Source: Ypsolopha sequella (taxonomy: Eukaryota; Arthropoda; Insecta; Lepidoptera; Ypsolophidae). Taken from it: 64,000 nucleotides of DNA. The translations under genes were made by a program, and so were the position numbers. The notes below the pieces were generated by a model. That model saw nothing but the letters and a program-made list of their open reading frames with translations. It had not been told where the DNA came from and did no database searches. Shown here one piece after another: positions 33,926-45,219 of this stretch (position 1 is its first letter; every line of letters begins with the position of its first letter). The stretch lies in NCBI GenBank assembly GCA_934047225.1, contig OW203983.1, forward strand, positions 2,294,001 through 2,358,000, written 5' to 3'.

Positions 33926-36420
33926 CGAATTACTTATATCTACTTTAACTAAGGGATAAGAAAATACAAGACAGTGGGAATTAATGGTAATGAAAAAAAG
34001 AAAAACATATATATATCTTTGTCTGCCTGTCTCATATAGTCTATTTCCTTTTACAGTCTGTAATTAAATAATGTTAACTCCTTAGAGGAAAATTCTACGA
34101 AAATGTTAAAGAAAATAGATGAAAACTGCAGATTTAGGTATTCTATCAATATATAATTATGTTCTAGACTGGACTGAACAAACACTTGAAAAATAATGGA
34201 AAACGTCATTTTCACAGGTAAATACGATAACGCTTTATACATTTTTCCATAAAAAATTATATAAATAGGGCATTTAGTTATAAATTATATTTTTCCTGTT
34301 TAAAGAGTGCCAGAATCATAAATATTGCACTTTAGATATTTTTTTACGTACAAAAAGATTAGTTAGTATCGGTAGATATGTACTCTTACTTTATAACTCT
34401 ATCGATAAATACCGGCTCAATCGAAATAACTATGCTAATAACTTGTTTATTTTTTTGTATTCATCCCCAAATGACTCCAAGCTTCTTTATTGACTATGTA
34501 TGTATGTTTATTAAATATATTTTTATAAGATTTTTGTCTCGTAAAAATTGTATTATGTGTACCTACTTTACAAAATAAACAATAAATTTGAACAACTTTT
34601 ACTTTGGAGCCAACACAGAAAATATAGAAATCTCGAAATAATTTGGGCAAGTGCGAGTCGGACTCGCGCACAAAGGGTTCCGTAGCACCACACAGTACGG
34701 GTACTGAACCCTAAAAACATTTGTTGTTTTACTCTAGAGTATGTACAACAATCATTACCGTCTTTAATTACGAGCTAAAATAAATAACGTTAAAATTATA
34801 TTTATTTTCGAGTTTTTTTGTATGAGACAAGACACACCTACCTAGGGTTTATTTTAAATATTTATTATTTTTCGTGATAAGTAACACGTATTCTGTGCAA
34901 GTTTCAACTGGCTACTTATGAACCTTAAGGCGATATGCGAAAAAAATGCGAGTGTTTTTTTTCTGTGTATTTCATGAAATACACGGAAAATTCTAATCAG
35001 TTTCTTGTATATGCATTTTGACTATATAATCTAGGGTTTTGAAATTGGAAAACATGTTTGGATAAATTTTCCTCGATAGAAATAATTTTTGAAATGTGGT
35101 CTTCAAACACACTTATTCTCCTCGTTTGACGAATGGGAACCATATACAGAACTTAAATATATTTCTTTATGTGTGTTTTAACAATATCTATAGATTTGAT
35201 ATTTGAAATTTTGCTAGCTATTTTAGTATTTTTAATAAAAATATAAAACCAACTTTTTTCCTTTTTGCCTTGAATCCGCCCCTCTCGCACTGCGCGATTT
35301 TTCGCTTGGAGTGACAGTGACAAAAATAAAATTCTCATAGCTTCTTAAAAAAGATCTGCTGCTTCATATATTTTGGTCAAGCAGGTAATGTACCTTTTCT
35401 CTACTTTAAATAAATTTTAAATCAAATTTGTACTCGCTCACAACGATATAATATCTCTTCTTCAACATTAGCACCTTTGGGTTAAAAATCCGCATCGCGT
35501 ACGTAATGTTTATTTTAAATATCAATCTATTTGAACTTTCGCCGACGTGCCCCTTTGACACATTTCGACATGTCGCGCACTCGCGCTGCGCAGGTTACGT
35601 CAAAATGTAGATACTAAACGAGAGCCGCTGCGCCCGCACACAATAGCACACTATTATTTACTGAACAGTATTTACTTGATAGCTGGGCATTTCGTAACAA
35701 CTAATTCGGTTTGTTGTCATTTCTAAACTGTAAACTCCTAACAGAAGAAATAATAGGCACTTACAGTTATTGAAATAGTTGACTGTGCAATTTAGATATA
35801 CTTTCAAGGCTCTGTCAGTATACAGCGCTGACCTCTTATACTATGTACCCTTAAATATAAGCGAAGTGTCTCTATCTGCAGGTAAACGGCCGTGTGGGAG
35901 AATGGCCCTTAATATCGCCAAATGGGTACTTTCTAGAGCCTACTCCTCTTTTATGGCCAAACCAAAAATATTGAAAAAATGTATTATGGATTATCAACTC
36001 TAGGACAACATATGCAACATTTTTCTTTTTCGTACCACCAAAACTTCTATATGAAAAATTGTTTCAACTGAATGGTGTTTTTTGGCTTGAATTTCCTACT
36101 GCTCCTAAGCGGCTTAGGTGATTTAATTCATTTATGCTTTGATAAATAGATAAACATGATAGCTATAAATATAACATAGAATTATTCAATCTAACAATGA
36201 CGCCCATGTGAAAAGTATTATTTTCTCCTATTTTGCCCTTTCAAGGACGCAGCGAGCGTCGTAACAGCCACCACGCATTGTGCACTGATTTGAACGTTAT
36301 TTCAATGTCGTTTCCGTTGATATTCATACAGTTAAACATCGAGCTGCTAATTTGGCGACGGTAATCGCCTTAATGAATGAATGAATGAAATGCACCGCTC
36401 CCAGCGTGGCTTGACCAGAC
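33926..36420. other. Gene-free interval in DIP2 intron 1
   Basis: AT-rich. 34645-34712 is a fragment of family R5 ('gcgagtcggactcgcgcaca', 'gggttccgtagcaccacaca'). 35560-35640 is GC-richer without an assignable feature. No exon recognised. Confidence 0.4.
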
Positions 36421-36439
36421 TCGATTAACGAATTAACCC

Positions 36440-36963
36440 AGGGATTTACACTAGTCCCTGAAGCCCCATGTTTTATGGGACTACAGGAGCCATTGCATAT
36501 CTCAAGACCTTTGTGCCCTTTATCAGAAAATCTAGACGACGACTGTCTAACACCTGCTCACTTCCTAGCAAGTAGCCCTACGCTAACAAGGTGGCAACTC
36601 GCACAAAAAGTGTTTCAAGACGTATGGAAACGCTGGAAAAGCGAATATTTAACTCAACTACAAATAAGAAGCAAGTGGACAAAACAAAAAGAAAATATTA
36701 AATTAAACGATGTAGTGACCGTCGATGACGATAATCTTCCAGCAGGAAAGTCGCCCATGGGTCGTGTTGTTGAGATTCATCCAGGAAGAGACGGTCTAGT
36801 AAGGGTCGTCACTTTGAAAACAAAAGACGGCTACATGAAACGTCCGATAGTCAAGTTATCATTGTTGCCAACTGAAAATACACACACATCAGCCGATGAG
36901 TCACACCGAAGTCCTGAAAAATTTAATAAAAAGCAAAATCATCAACTATCAAGCAGAAGGTAA
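36440..36963 (+). pseudogene. BEL/Pao LTR retrotransposon, C-terminal end of Pol
   Basis: An open frame of 162 codons with the conserved end of BEL/Pao polyproteins: 'SRPLCPLSENLDDD', 'LTPAHFL', 'WQLAQKVFQDVWKRW', 'EYLTQLQIRSKW', then the small C-terminal chromo/SH3-like stretch 'GRVVEIHPGRDGLVRVVTL' and 'KRPIVKLSLLP'. Upstream protease, RT, RNase H and the integrase core are missing and no LTR was recognised. The frame enters without a real start, so the Met at 36475 is incidental. It is a truncated remnant, followed 15 bases later by an envelope-like segment. Confidence 0.85.
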
Positions 36964-36977
36964 CAACCTTTATATCA

Positions 36978-37141
36978 ATGGCTATCTCTGTAATATTTTT
37001 CATGACCATGATTTCATCGTCTGAAGGACAGTTTAGCCTAACACAACTTCCGATTAACCAATGACTATATTTTGACCCAATAACAAAAGTACAAATCATT
37101 CAAGACAAGTGGACGTTAGTGGTGTATTATGATATGTCACC
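36978..37141 (+). pseudogene. Envelope-like fragment downstream of BEL/Pao Pol (broken)
   Basis: Starts with an ATG and a hydrophobic, signal-peptide-like stretch. It is interrupted by TGA after about 28 codons, then stays open for about 25 more before the 42-bp tandem array cuts in. Position after Pol and the general look (signal peptide, aromatic-rich short segment) fit the N-terminus of an envelope-like third ORF carried by some insect BEL/Pao elements. Too short for certainty and clearly non-functional. Confidence 0.45.
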
Positions 37142-37156
37142 GATATGATATGTCAG

Positions 37157-38757
37157 GTGGTTGTTAGCAGTCGAGCGCTCTACCACTCGGCCACATAGGC
37201 GTATGTTAGCAGGTGAGCGATCTACCGCTCTGCCACAGAGGTTGTTGTTAGCAGGCGAGCGATCTACCGCTCTGCCACAGAGGTTGTTGTTAGCAGGTGA
37301 GCGATCTACCGCTCTGCCACAGAGGCGATTGTTAGCAGGTGAGCGATCTACCGCTCTGCCACAGAGGTTGTTGTTAGCAGGTGAGCGATCTACCGCTCTG
37401 CCACAGAGGCGATTGTTAGCAGGTGAGCGATCTACCGCTCTGCCACAGTGGCGATTGTTAGCAGGTGAGCGATCTACCGCTCTGCCACAGAGGTTGTTGT
37501 TAGCAGGCGAGCGATCTACCGCTCTGCCACTGAGGTTGTTGTTAGCAGGCGAGCGATCTACCGCTCTGCCACAGAGGTTGTTGTTAGCAGGCGAGCGATC
37601 TACCGCTCTGCCACAGAGGCGATTGTTAGCAGGTGAGCGATCTACCGCTCTGCCACAGAGGTTGTTGTTAGCAGGTGAGCGATCTACCGCTCTGCCACAG
37701 AGGCGATTGTTAGCAGGTGAGCGATCTACCGCTCTGCCACAGAGGTTGTTGTTAGCAGGCGAGCGATCTACCGCTCTGCCACTAAGGTTGTTGTTAGCAG
37801 GCGAGCGATCTACCGCTCTGCCACAGAGGTTGTTGTTAGCAGGCGAGCGAACTACCGCTCTGCCACAGAGGTTGTTGTTAGCAGGCGAGCGATCTACCGC
37901 TCTGCCACAGAGGTTGTTGTTAGCAGGCGAGCGATCTACCGCTCTGCCACAGAGGCGATTGTTAGCAGGTGAGCGATCTACCGCTCTGCCACAGAGGTTG
38001 TTGTTAGCAGGCGAGCGATCTACCGCTCTGCCACAGAGGTTGTTGTTAGCAGGCGAGCGAACTACCGCTCTGCCACAGAGGTTGTTGTTAGCAGGCGAGC
38101 GATCTACCGCTCTGCCACAGAGGTTGTTGTTAGCAGGCGAGCGATCTACCGCTCTGCCACAGAGGCGGTTGTTAGCAGGTGAGCGATCTACCGCTCTGCC
38201 ACAGAGGTTGTTGTTAGCAGGCGAGCGATCTACCGCTCTGCCACAGAGGTTGTTGTTAGCAGGCGAGCGATCTACCGCTCTGCCACAGAGGTTGTTGTTA
38301 GCAGGCGAGCGATCTACCGCTCTGCCACAGAGGTTGTTGTTAGCAGGCGAGCGATCTACCGCTCTGCCACAGAGGTTGTTGTTAGCAGGCGAGCGATCTA
38401 CCGCTCTGCCACAGAGGTTGTTGTTAGCAGGCGAGCGATCTACCGCTCTGCCACAGAGGTTGTTGTTAGCAGGCGAGCGATCTACCGCTCTGCCACAGAG
38501 GTTGTTGTTAGCAGGTGAGCGATCTACCGCTCTGCCACAGGGGCGGTTGTTAGCAGGCGAGCGCTCTGTTAATCGGCCACAGAGGCGGTTGACATCAGGC
38601 GACCGCTCTACCACTCGGCCATAAAAGTGGTTGTTAGCAGGCGAACGATTTACCGCTCTGCCACAGAGGCGGTTGTTATCAGGCGACCGCTCTACCAATC
38701 GGCCATAAAAGTGGTTGGTAGCAGGCGAGCGCTCTACTACTCGGCCACAGAGGCGGT
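37157..38757 (-). repeat. 42-bp minisatellite, ~38 units, tRNA-Ser-like D-arm/anticodon module
   Basis: Near-identical 42-bp units. On the minus strand each reads 'gtggcagagcggtagatcgc', then 'tcgcctgctaac' and a variable 'aacaacctct/aatcgcctct'. 'TGGCAGAGCGG' fits the Pol III A-box TRGYNNANNNG at every fixed position. The less homogenised edge units are closer to a tRNA ('gtggccgagtggtagagcgc', then 'tcgactgctaacaacc'), resembling bases ~7-40 of eukaryotic tRNA-Ser(GCT), including a CTGCTAA-like anticodon loop. No B-box (GGTTCGANNCC) or acceptor stem is present. Because 42 is a multiple of 3, long open frames run on both strands (523 and 487 codons); I treat these as by-products. It lies in DIP2 intron 1, antisense to DIP2. 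Confidence 0.9.
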
Positions 38758-39424
38758 CAATACATTTCTTAAATAGTTTTTTGTTTGTGCTGCTTCGTTT
38801 TTAATAAGCTCAAGGCTTCATGTATCTCTAATATTTTTTGTCTGTACTTGAATCTAAGCGTTGCTGGTCGGGTTTTTTGTTGGATGCTGCGAGTCATTGG
38901 GCTCAAACCAGTTGTGTAATGATTTAGAATATTTTCATGGCTATATGAAGAAACATGTACATGTACAGTGTACTTGGCAAAATCTTTAAACTTTTAGTGT
39001 TTCACAGTTCGACTCGCACTTTACCGGTTTATTTTCAGTTTATGTGGGCAAGTACGTACGTATATGTTCCAATGTTTGTTTATCTAAAATGGCCGACTTG
39101 GGTGAATCATAAAAGAATTTTAAATTAGGATAGAGTCAGGGTTTTTACACGCGTGCAAAAAAGACGGCATTAGAACAGAATCAAAATGTGATTCATGCAA
39201 AACCGCCTTTTTAGAGGACTTGGGATGAGCTAGACTGAACGAATTTTTTTGTGATACGACAGGTGTTCAGAATTATAGCTTTTTGCAGAAGATAAATTGT
39301 ATAAGTCGGGATATCCAAAGTGTTTAAACTAGTCACAAGGTTTTTAGGAATAACACCTGTAGTTGATATTACGATAAGGGACTATTTTAACAGTATTTAC
39401 ATGCCACTGTGTTTTAATTTCCAC
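38758..39424. other. Gene-free interval in DIP2 intron 1
   Basis: AT-rich sequence without recognised elements. Confidence 0.35.
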
Positions 39425-39545
39425 AGCCAGATCTTTCTTTATTCTTTATTTTACACACATAAATATAATAACAATTGCAATTAAAAATAACATGTACATA
39501 GGCGAGCTTATCTCTTAGTAGAGATTTCTTCCTGCAAACCCCTTT
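39425..39545 (-). mobile_element. LINE/SINE 3' tail
   Basis: On the minus strand 'gcaggaagaaatctctacta' and 'agataagctcgcctatgtac' followed by an AATAAAG-type end match a common lepidopteran retroelement tail. Nothing coding remains. Confidence 0.55.
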
Positions 39546-41811
39546 GATAAATAAAAATCATAATAAAAAAGTAGACATACATACGTGTACAGTACACTAA
39601 CCTAAATATCATACTACTAAATAAAAAAAATAAAAAAAAATATATACATATCCAAGTACACTTAACAAACATACACAGCCACTCCAGCTGCGAACGATGT
39701 CGTGAGACATGGTCATATATGCGTAATCCAAATATAAACCTAAAATATAAATAAACCTTGTTTAATGTGTAGGTAAAACTACATAGGTTAAAAATATATA
39801 TAAACACCCCTGCAGAGACCATAGATTTACATCTGCTACGGCCCTGACACCTCAATCACCTCATCGACATTCATCAACCTATGGGTCTACCGCGTAATTC
39901 TCATTTACATCAAAATCAACTTGAGATTGAAAGGAGAATGACCAAAACCAGGCTGTAGATGCGTCACCACCATTCATGTACGAACAATATTGGTCTAAAT
40001 TATAAATCAATTAATTTTTTTTGTAGCACTATAGGAATGGGGGTTTAAAAATAAAATTTAATTGGTAATGCAGTTGATTATTTTGTACTTCTATCCGACC
40101 ACAAAGCAACTGACAACTTATAGGGAGGTTGAATATGAATAAAGACTCGATACTTATGTTTCGATACGAAGTATTTCTAGCATTGAATCATTCGAGCGAT
40201 GCTTATTCGTTATCGAATGAAACTGTACTTTGTATCGAATTGAATCCGAGTGGCAGAGTAATCGCAAATGTACTGAAAAATGACGTATGATGCTCGTACT
40301 CGTTGGCTGGCTTGCATAATAATGTAATATTATAGTAAGAATACACACGATCGTAAAAAAATCAAGCAATTGTTATGTTACCGAAATACCATTAATCGAT
40401 TTGGTTAATCAAAGGAATAGAAAATCACCATCGTGTTTATCACGTCACTTCTTGGTCACGTCAATCTTGTGTGGCGATGTGCAATGACAAGATATTTTAT
40501 AAATTAATTAATAATTATTGAAATATCGAATCAAGTCAACTATTGACTCGTTGACCGACTGAATAATCGAGACATTTTTAGATTGTTCCGAGTCCCCTAT
40601 CCTAGTAATAGGTAACGTGACGTAACGTAAGTTTTGACCAAAACTTACGTTTGTGTAGGTACAGGAATCTTTCATTCCTTTTGTCTTTTACAATGCAATG
40701 CGTGATAATTTAGTCGATTGTTCATCGACTTAGAATTCATCAATTCATTCATCGAATCATTGAGATATTAGAGTAATCGAAACAATCGACTCAAATCTCT
40801 CACATCGCTAATGTCAGTTATTTAATCTATGGCAACCAAATTTCAACAGCACTTTTTTCTGTTTTCTCTGTACCTTACCCGTTTTTTGCGTTTTCGTAAT
40901 TGGCAGAAAAAATATTTTATTTATAAAAATTTTATTCTTAGGACTCTTTTATTTCCTTTTTGTGAAAGTAGGTAACAAAGCTAAGTAATATGACGAAGGA
41001 ATGTTTTTATTGTTTTTGCCTTTGTTTTCATAACCTATCTATATTTAAAATTAAGATTATTAAAATTTCCCTTCAATTAGTTTAACGATTTTCTGTTTAT
41101 AATAATCCTAGTATATTTCCTGTCTTTTGGTGACAGTTTAGTCGAGACGCAAGTTCAGCCTAACTTCCATAGAATTTTGGTCATTCTCCTTTGACGTGCG
41201 TGCGACGACGCCCGCCTAACATGCCATCTCTTTTGCACGCGTTGAATTTCGCATGCATTTGCTTGAAGTTGATACAAATGAGAATTACGCGGTAGAGCCC
41301 CTGGTCATACATACCTACTGTCAGTGTACATTCTGTACAGGCCTGACAACTCAAATGTGACGTCATCACTAGTGGTAAAAGGAAGACATTTCTTTAGGAG
41401 AGTTTGGCAGATTTATTGATTTGTATTTATGTAATACTCGTACAAGCTCTTCGACATTTAAAATATAAACACTAGTTCATACATAAATATTCAAAAACTG
41501 TAAACAAAAATAACCTGTTTTTCCCCTCTCCCTATCGCAGAAACTGAACGACTGTTGAAAAAAAAACATCTCGTATTTTTATACAGGCTGGACTTTTAGT
41601 CACTCAAAAGCTGAGAACTAGAGATAGAACTCGCCTATTCGAACAAATTCATAAAACTTACATGACCAAAATGTATGGAACAGTTGACTTTATTCGCGAT
41701 GTCATGGTTGGCTTCATGGTTAAAGTCGTTGGTACGGAAAAGTATTATTCCCAGTTTACAGTTTGTAGGTGACCAGCCCATTCAAAATAAAACGTAATGT
41801 TTATAATATAA
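39546..41811. repeat. Interval flanked by an inverted repeat pair
   Basis: Near 39885-39960 'taccgcgtaattctcattta' and 'aaggagaatgaccaaaa' are found inverted at 41180-41310 ('ttttggtcattctcctttga', 'aatgagaattacgcggtaga'). This suggests an old foldback element of about 1.4 kb. The interior is AT-rich with no ORF of note. Confidence 0.45.
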
Positions 41812-41964
41812 TAGCTTGTGAATGAAGCTTGCATTAAAGTGAAAATGTGTTTAATGCTCCCCATGTGACAATAAACAACTATGTAATGTATTAAAATATT
41901 TTAGCTTGTGAATGAAGCTAGCATTAAAATGAAAATGTGTTTATAGCTCCCCATGTGAAAATAA

Positions 41965-42135
41965 TAAATAAAATAAAATAGCTTTATTGTTCAAAAACAG
42001 AGCATTAACACAAGTTGCAAGGGCCCCTGTACTAGACCTGATTTACTGGGTGCCCCGCTCTACCACCAAGACAATTAATATTTGATCTTACTCTAAATAA
42101 AATACTACAATATTAAGTTAACATATGTTTGTTTT

Positions 42136-42184
<49 letters not shown>

Positions 42185-42411
42185 GTGTGTAGAAGGATGT
42201 GTGAGGATGTGTATGTGTGTGATGTGGAAGCGCGTGTGCGTTTTCGTACATGTTAAATGAGATAGGCATAGCATAATTTACTTAATAAGGTTTTCTGTTT
42301 CTTCATAATTTAGATAGTTTAGGTAAAGCGTAAGTCTCTGTTTTATTTCCGATACGGTAAACTGGTAAATTTCAATAATTCTGTTAACCTTGTTGTACAT
42401 GGATGAGGATG
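41965..42411 (-). mobile_element. Retroelement tail inserted 40 bp before DIP2 exon 2
   Basis: Flanked by GAAAATAA (41957-41964 and 42412-42419), which interrupts the second 90-bp unit. On the minus strand it ends 'caataaagctattttatttt' plus a (TTATT)n-like tail. The right part read on minus gives 'YNKVNRIIEIYQFTV', possibly the end of a LINE RT. It contains a (GT)n microsatellite at 42139-42181. Confidence 0.75.
42139..42181. repeat. (GT)n microsatellite
   Basis: About 21 uninterrupted GT dinucleotides, with degenerate GTGTGT/GAGGGTG sequence following to ~42240. Confidence 0.95.
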
Positions 42412-42451
42412 GAAAATAAACAACTATGTAATGTATTAAAATATTTTCCAG

Positions 42452-42526
42452 GTGACATCACACAAAAGGGATATGAGAAGAAACGGACGCGCCTGCTCAC
42501 GCCTTATGTGCAGCAGCAACCACCAG
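42452..42526 (+). CDS. DIP2: Disco-interacting protein 2, coding exon 2
   Basis: 75-nt exon, phase 1 at both ends, between 'attttccag' and the donor gtcagt. It encodes 'GDITQKGYEKKRTRLL' followed by TPYVQQQPP. This is the highly conserved core of the DMAP1-binding domain at the DIP2 N-terminus; the first two bases finish the glycine begun in exon 1. A longer open frame (159 codons) continues past the donor into the intron but has no family similarity there, and GTCAGT at 42527 marks the real end. The acceptor region is rearranged: a retroelement ends 40 bp upstream. Confidence 0.95.
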
Positions 42527-43349
42527 GTCAGTGTTCTACCAAAACATACTTTATACTCAATACCTACTAACCCTTGGACTTGCCAATACCAATTATTGTG
42601 TTTGTCTTTAAAAGCACGTGCTTTGGTTTCTATTGAAACTCATTTTGAAATTGGCTTCCTCGTCAGAGATACTGTAAAAGCTTTGTATGTAATTTCGTTT
42701 CGAATCCCGAGTCAAATTCGAGTTTTTAACATTATTCCTTTCAATATTCTGCATATCGTTCGAAACGTTAATGCCAAGAGCAGGTTTGCTGTTGGTTTCC
42801 TATACCAAGGTTTTGCTCTCAAACCAGAAAACAACTCCGACTCGGTCGTGGGTATACGCTGTGTCTTTCTAAAACTAGTCCAAGCAGCTCTACAAATTAC
42901 GAGCTTGAGTCGATTCCGTACTAACAATTGATATTGTGCCAGAATTGCTCTTAGATAGGACAGTAAAAGTTAAGTCCTTAGTGAAAACTTATGACAAGAA
43001 TATTGTTTACAAATACAAATTTTAATTAACTCAACTAAAACTAAACTAAAACGAAACTTCCGAAAATTATGCCGATTACTACTCAATTAATTGTGATTTA
43101 TGAGTCCAAGACTTTTGGAAAGCTGAATGCAAAAAACTAGCACATATATACAAGAAAAATAACCATGAAAAACTTGAGTAACTCAACTATTTAATTTCGC
43201 GTTCCTCTAATTATGAACATGAGTTAAGATATACATATATTCGGATACATTCACAACAAACTGATGTCGTAGTTGATCTCATCTTAAACTAATATACCGA
43301 ACAAATACTGTTGCAATCACTCCACCATAATTCTTGAAGTAATCTGCTA

Positions 43350-43721
43350 TTAAGAGCGATATCGTAGCCGGATTGTGAAAAACCCGCCTTTTTATAATTA
43401 ATAAAAACAGAACACTTAAAATCATAATTCACTCAATAGTTATTCAACAAAACCTTATTACCTATGTATTGTGTATGCTGACATCACAACGTTACTATTG
43501 GTTTCTGTAAATAGGAATTTCAAAAATTCTGAATAAAAAATTTTGACATTCTAATTTAGGAATTTCAAAAATTCTGAATAAAAATTTTGAAATACTAATT
43601 TACAGAAACCAATGAAAACTTTGTTTGAATAAGTAATGAGTGAATTTTGAATTTAAATGTTCTGTTTCGATTAATTATAAAAAGGCGGGTTTTTCACAAT
43701 CCGGCTTCGATACCGCTCTTA
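43350..43721. mobile_element. Long-TIR foldback family M3, copy 1
   Basis: Ends 'ttaagagcgatatcgtagcc' and 'ggcttcgataccgctctta' are inverted. The arms extend at least 130 bp ('ggattgtgaaaaacccgcct', 'attggtttctgtaaat'). The interior repeats 'gaatttcaaaaattctgaat' twice. Copy 2 is 1.05 kb downstream. Confidence 0.85.
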
Positions 43722-44415
43722 GACGCATGTGCGAAACAATCAATTAGCTTCGTTTCCCGTGTTGGCTCGTCCAAGGGCGCGACAGAAGCGTCGCAAGGGT
43801 CAAATGTCAATTGACAGCAGTCGATGGACGCTGGACATCGCGAAACTATCACGCTCATCTCGGAGTCCCGATTTTTCAACAAGGGTCAAACGGTGGGGCA
43901 TCTTGAATCTGGACTCGGTTTGAATATAGAACGATGGCGGACGATGAACTTAGCTTCTTCTCTTTTCATAATGTCTCGTCGCCAGGTTTCTTTTAATAAT
44001 AATTTCGCAAATTTCTGCATTCAAAGTTTGCTCGATTCGATTTTGAAAATAGACTCCGTCTGCAGAAAAACGTGCGTACCCTGACTAAATAAAGAGCATA
44101 TCTTATAAAATAAATAACAGCATATTTGTAACTAACTGCTCTACTTATTTTACACACGAGATGACGCTATTTATCTTGACAACTGTTCAGCCGCCATCGA
44201 CTGCTTTATATATCTACTATAGTTGTTGCAAATCACGTAGGCGCCGAGTCTTAATAGGCGGGGGGCGGGGTGAGAGGGCAGAGTGCTGTTTGCTGAGGTT
44301 TTACCCAAGGCGAAACATTGCTGACTAACGTAAAAAAGCGGTTGTTTTTATCACACGTTATCACTACTAGAAGCAATACTAGCACGCCTTAACGATCTGC
44401 AACCACTAAACCATG
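43722..44415. other. Interval between M3 and a TA-element
   Basis: GC-richer than its surroundings around 43740-43830 and 44230-44290. Overlapping small ORFs on both strands carry no domain. 44160-44200 ('gagatgacgctattta', 'gttcagccgccat') resembles 2186-2240, hinting at a dispersed repeat. Confidence 0.35.
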
Positions 44416-44417
44416 TA

Positions 44418-44522
44418 CAGTGGAGATCACATCAAACTATACACATGCAATACTTAATAAGCCTCTGTAGTGAAGTGTATAAGATAGGTTCAAGTGTGTA
44501 AAGGTTAACGTGATCTCCACTG
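44418..44522. mobile_element. Tc1/mariner-like MITE (105 bp)
   Basis: TIRs CAGTGGAGATCAC on the left and its exact inverse GTGATCTCCACTG on the right, flanked by TA on both sides (44416-44417 and 44523-44524). The size and TA target fit a mariner MITE. No ORF. Confidence 0.85.
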
Positions 44523-44773
44523 TACTGCCACAATATAAAAATAGTTTTAAATTTATAATGTGCCTTTTTCTTCCTGTCCCCATTTCAGTTAAATACGATT
44601 CAGTTTTAGTTATGTTTTAACACACGCACAGGCAACCACACTTTATCATCAATCACACAATTGACGTACTCTTGCGTTGTATTATTGAAATTATCATCTT
44701 TACAAAGGTACGAGTAGAATAGGGCCTTGAATGTGAAATACCAAAAATACTTTTCTAATCTTGCTGCTCTAAC

Positions 44774-45142
44774 TTAAGAGCGGTTTCGCAGCCGGATTAT
44801 GAAAAAACCCGCCTTTTACTAATTAATCGAAACAGAACATTTAAATTCAAAATTAACTCAATAGTTATTTAACAAAGCCTTATTACCTATGTATTGTGTA
44901 TGCTGCCATCGCAAAGTTTCCATTGGTTTCTGTAAATTAGAATTTAATAATTTGTGAAATTCTAAAATTGAAAATACTAATTTGCAGAAACCAATCGCAA
45001 CGTTGCGATGGCAACATACACAATACATAGGTATTAAGGTTTTGTTAAATAACTACTAAATGAATTTTGAAGTTAAGTGTTCTGATTGAATTAATTAGAA
45101 AAAGGCGGGTTTTTCACAATCCGGCCGGGAAACCGCTCTTAA
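44774..45142. mobile_element. Long-TIR foldback family M3, copy 2
   Basis: Same ends as copy 1 ('ttaagagcggtttcgcagcc' and 'ggaaaccgctcttaa') and the same arm sequence ('tattacctatgtattgtgta', 'aaaggcgggtttttcacaat'). Both ends carry TTAA or TTA, suggesting a TTAA-like target. Confidence 0.85.
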
Positions 45143-45219
45143 TACACCGTTAAATAAATTAACTGTTTATCGGTTTAAACTGATAAGAGGAGTGGCCTGC
45201 GGGCCTATTATGTATCTCT

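Larger units (their letters stand above)
23246..42451 (+). other. DIP2: DIP2 intron 1 (19.2 kb)
   Basis: Bounded by GTAAGT at 23246 and 'atattttccag' ending at 42451. It carries several DNA transposons, the LINE nest at 28690-33925, the BEL/Pao remnant at 36440-37141 and the 42-bp tRNA-like array. No other host exon was recognised on either strand. Confidence 0.9.
41815..42451 (+). repeat. 90-bp tandem duplication ending at the DIP2 exon 2 splice acceptor, interrupted by a retroelement
   Basis: Unit 1 (41815-41904) and unit 2 (41905-41964 plus 42420-42451) share 'cttgtgaatgaagct', 'aaaatgtgttta', 'gctccccatgtga' and 'caactatgtaatgtattaaa'. Unit 1 ends 'atattttag'; unit 2 ends 'atattttccag', which is the exon 2 acceptor. 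The homology stops at the AG, so only intron sequence is duplicated, leaving a decoy acceptor at 41903-41904. Confidence 0.85.

Noticed and set aside
36440..37141. Complete endogenous retroelement
   Set aside because: No LTRs, protease, RT or integrase core seen; only the Pol end and a broken envelope-like start remain.
37127..38698. Two long open frames (523 and 487 codons) over the 42-bp array as repeat proteins
   Set aside because: The unit is 42 bp, a multiple of 3 without stops, so frames stay open on both strands at once. No signal peptide, flanking coding exon or codon-specific pattern supports either.
37157..38757. CRISPR-like array
   Set aside because: Repeats are contiguous without unique spacers, in a eukaryotic intron, with no cas genes.
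37157..38757. Cluster of functional tRNA genes
   Set aside because: Units are 42 bp with no B-box, T-arm or acceptor stem; they cannot fold as full tRNAs.
42452..42931. 159-codon ORF as an intronless gene
   Set aside because: Only its first 25 codons are conserved (DIP2 exon 2) and a GT donor follows; the remainder has no family similarity.
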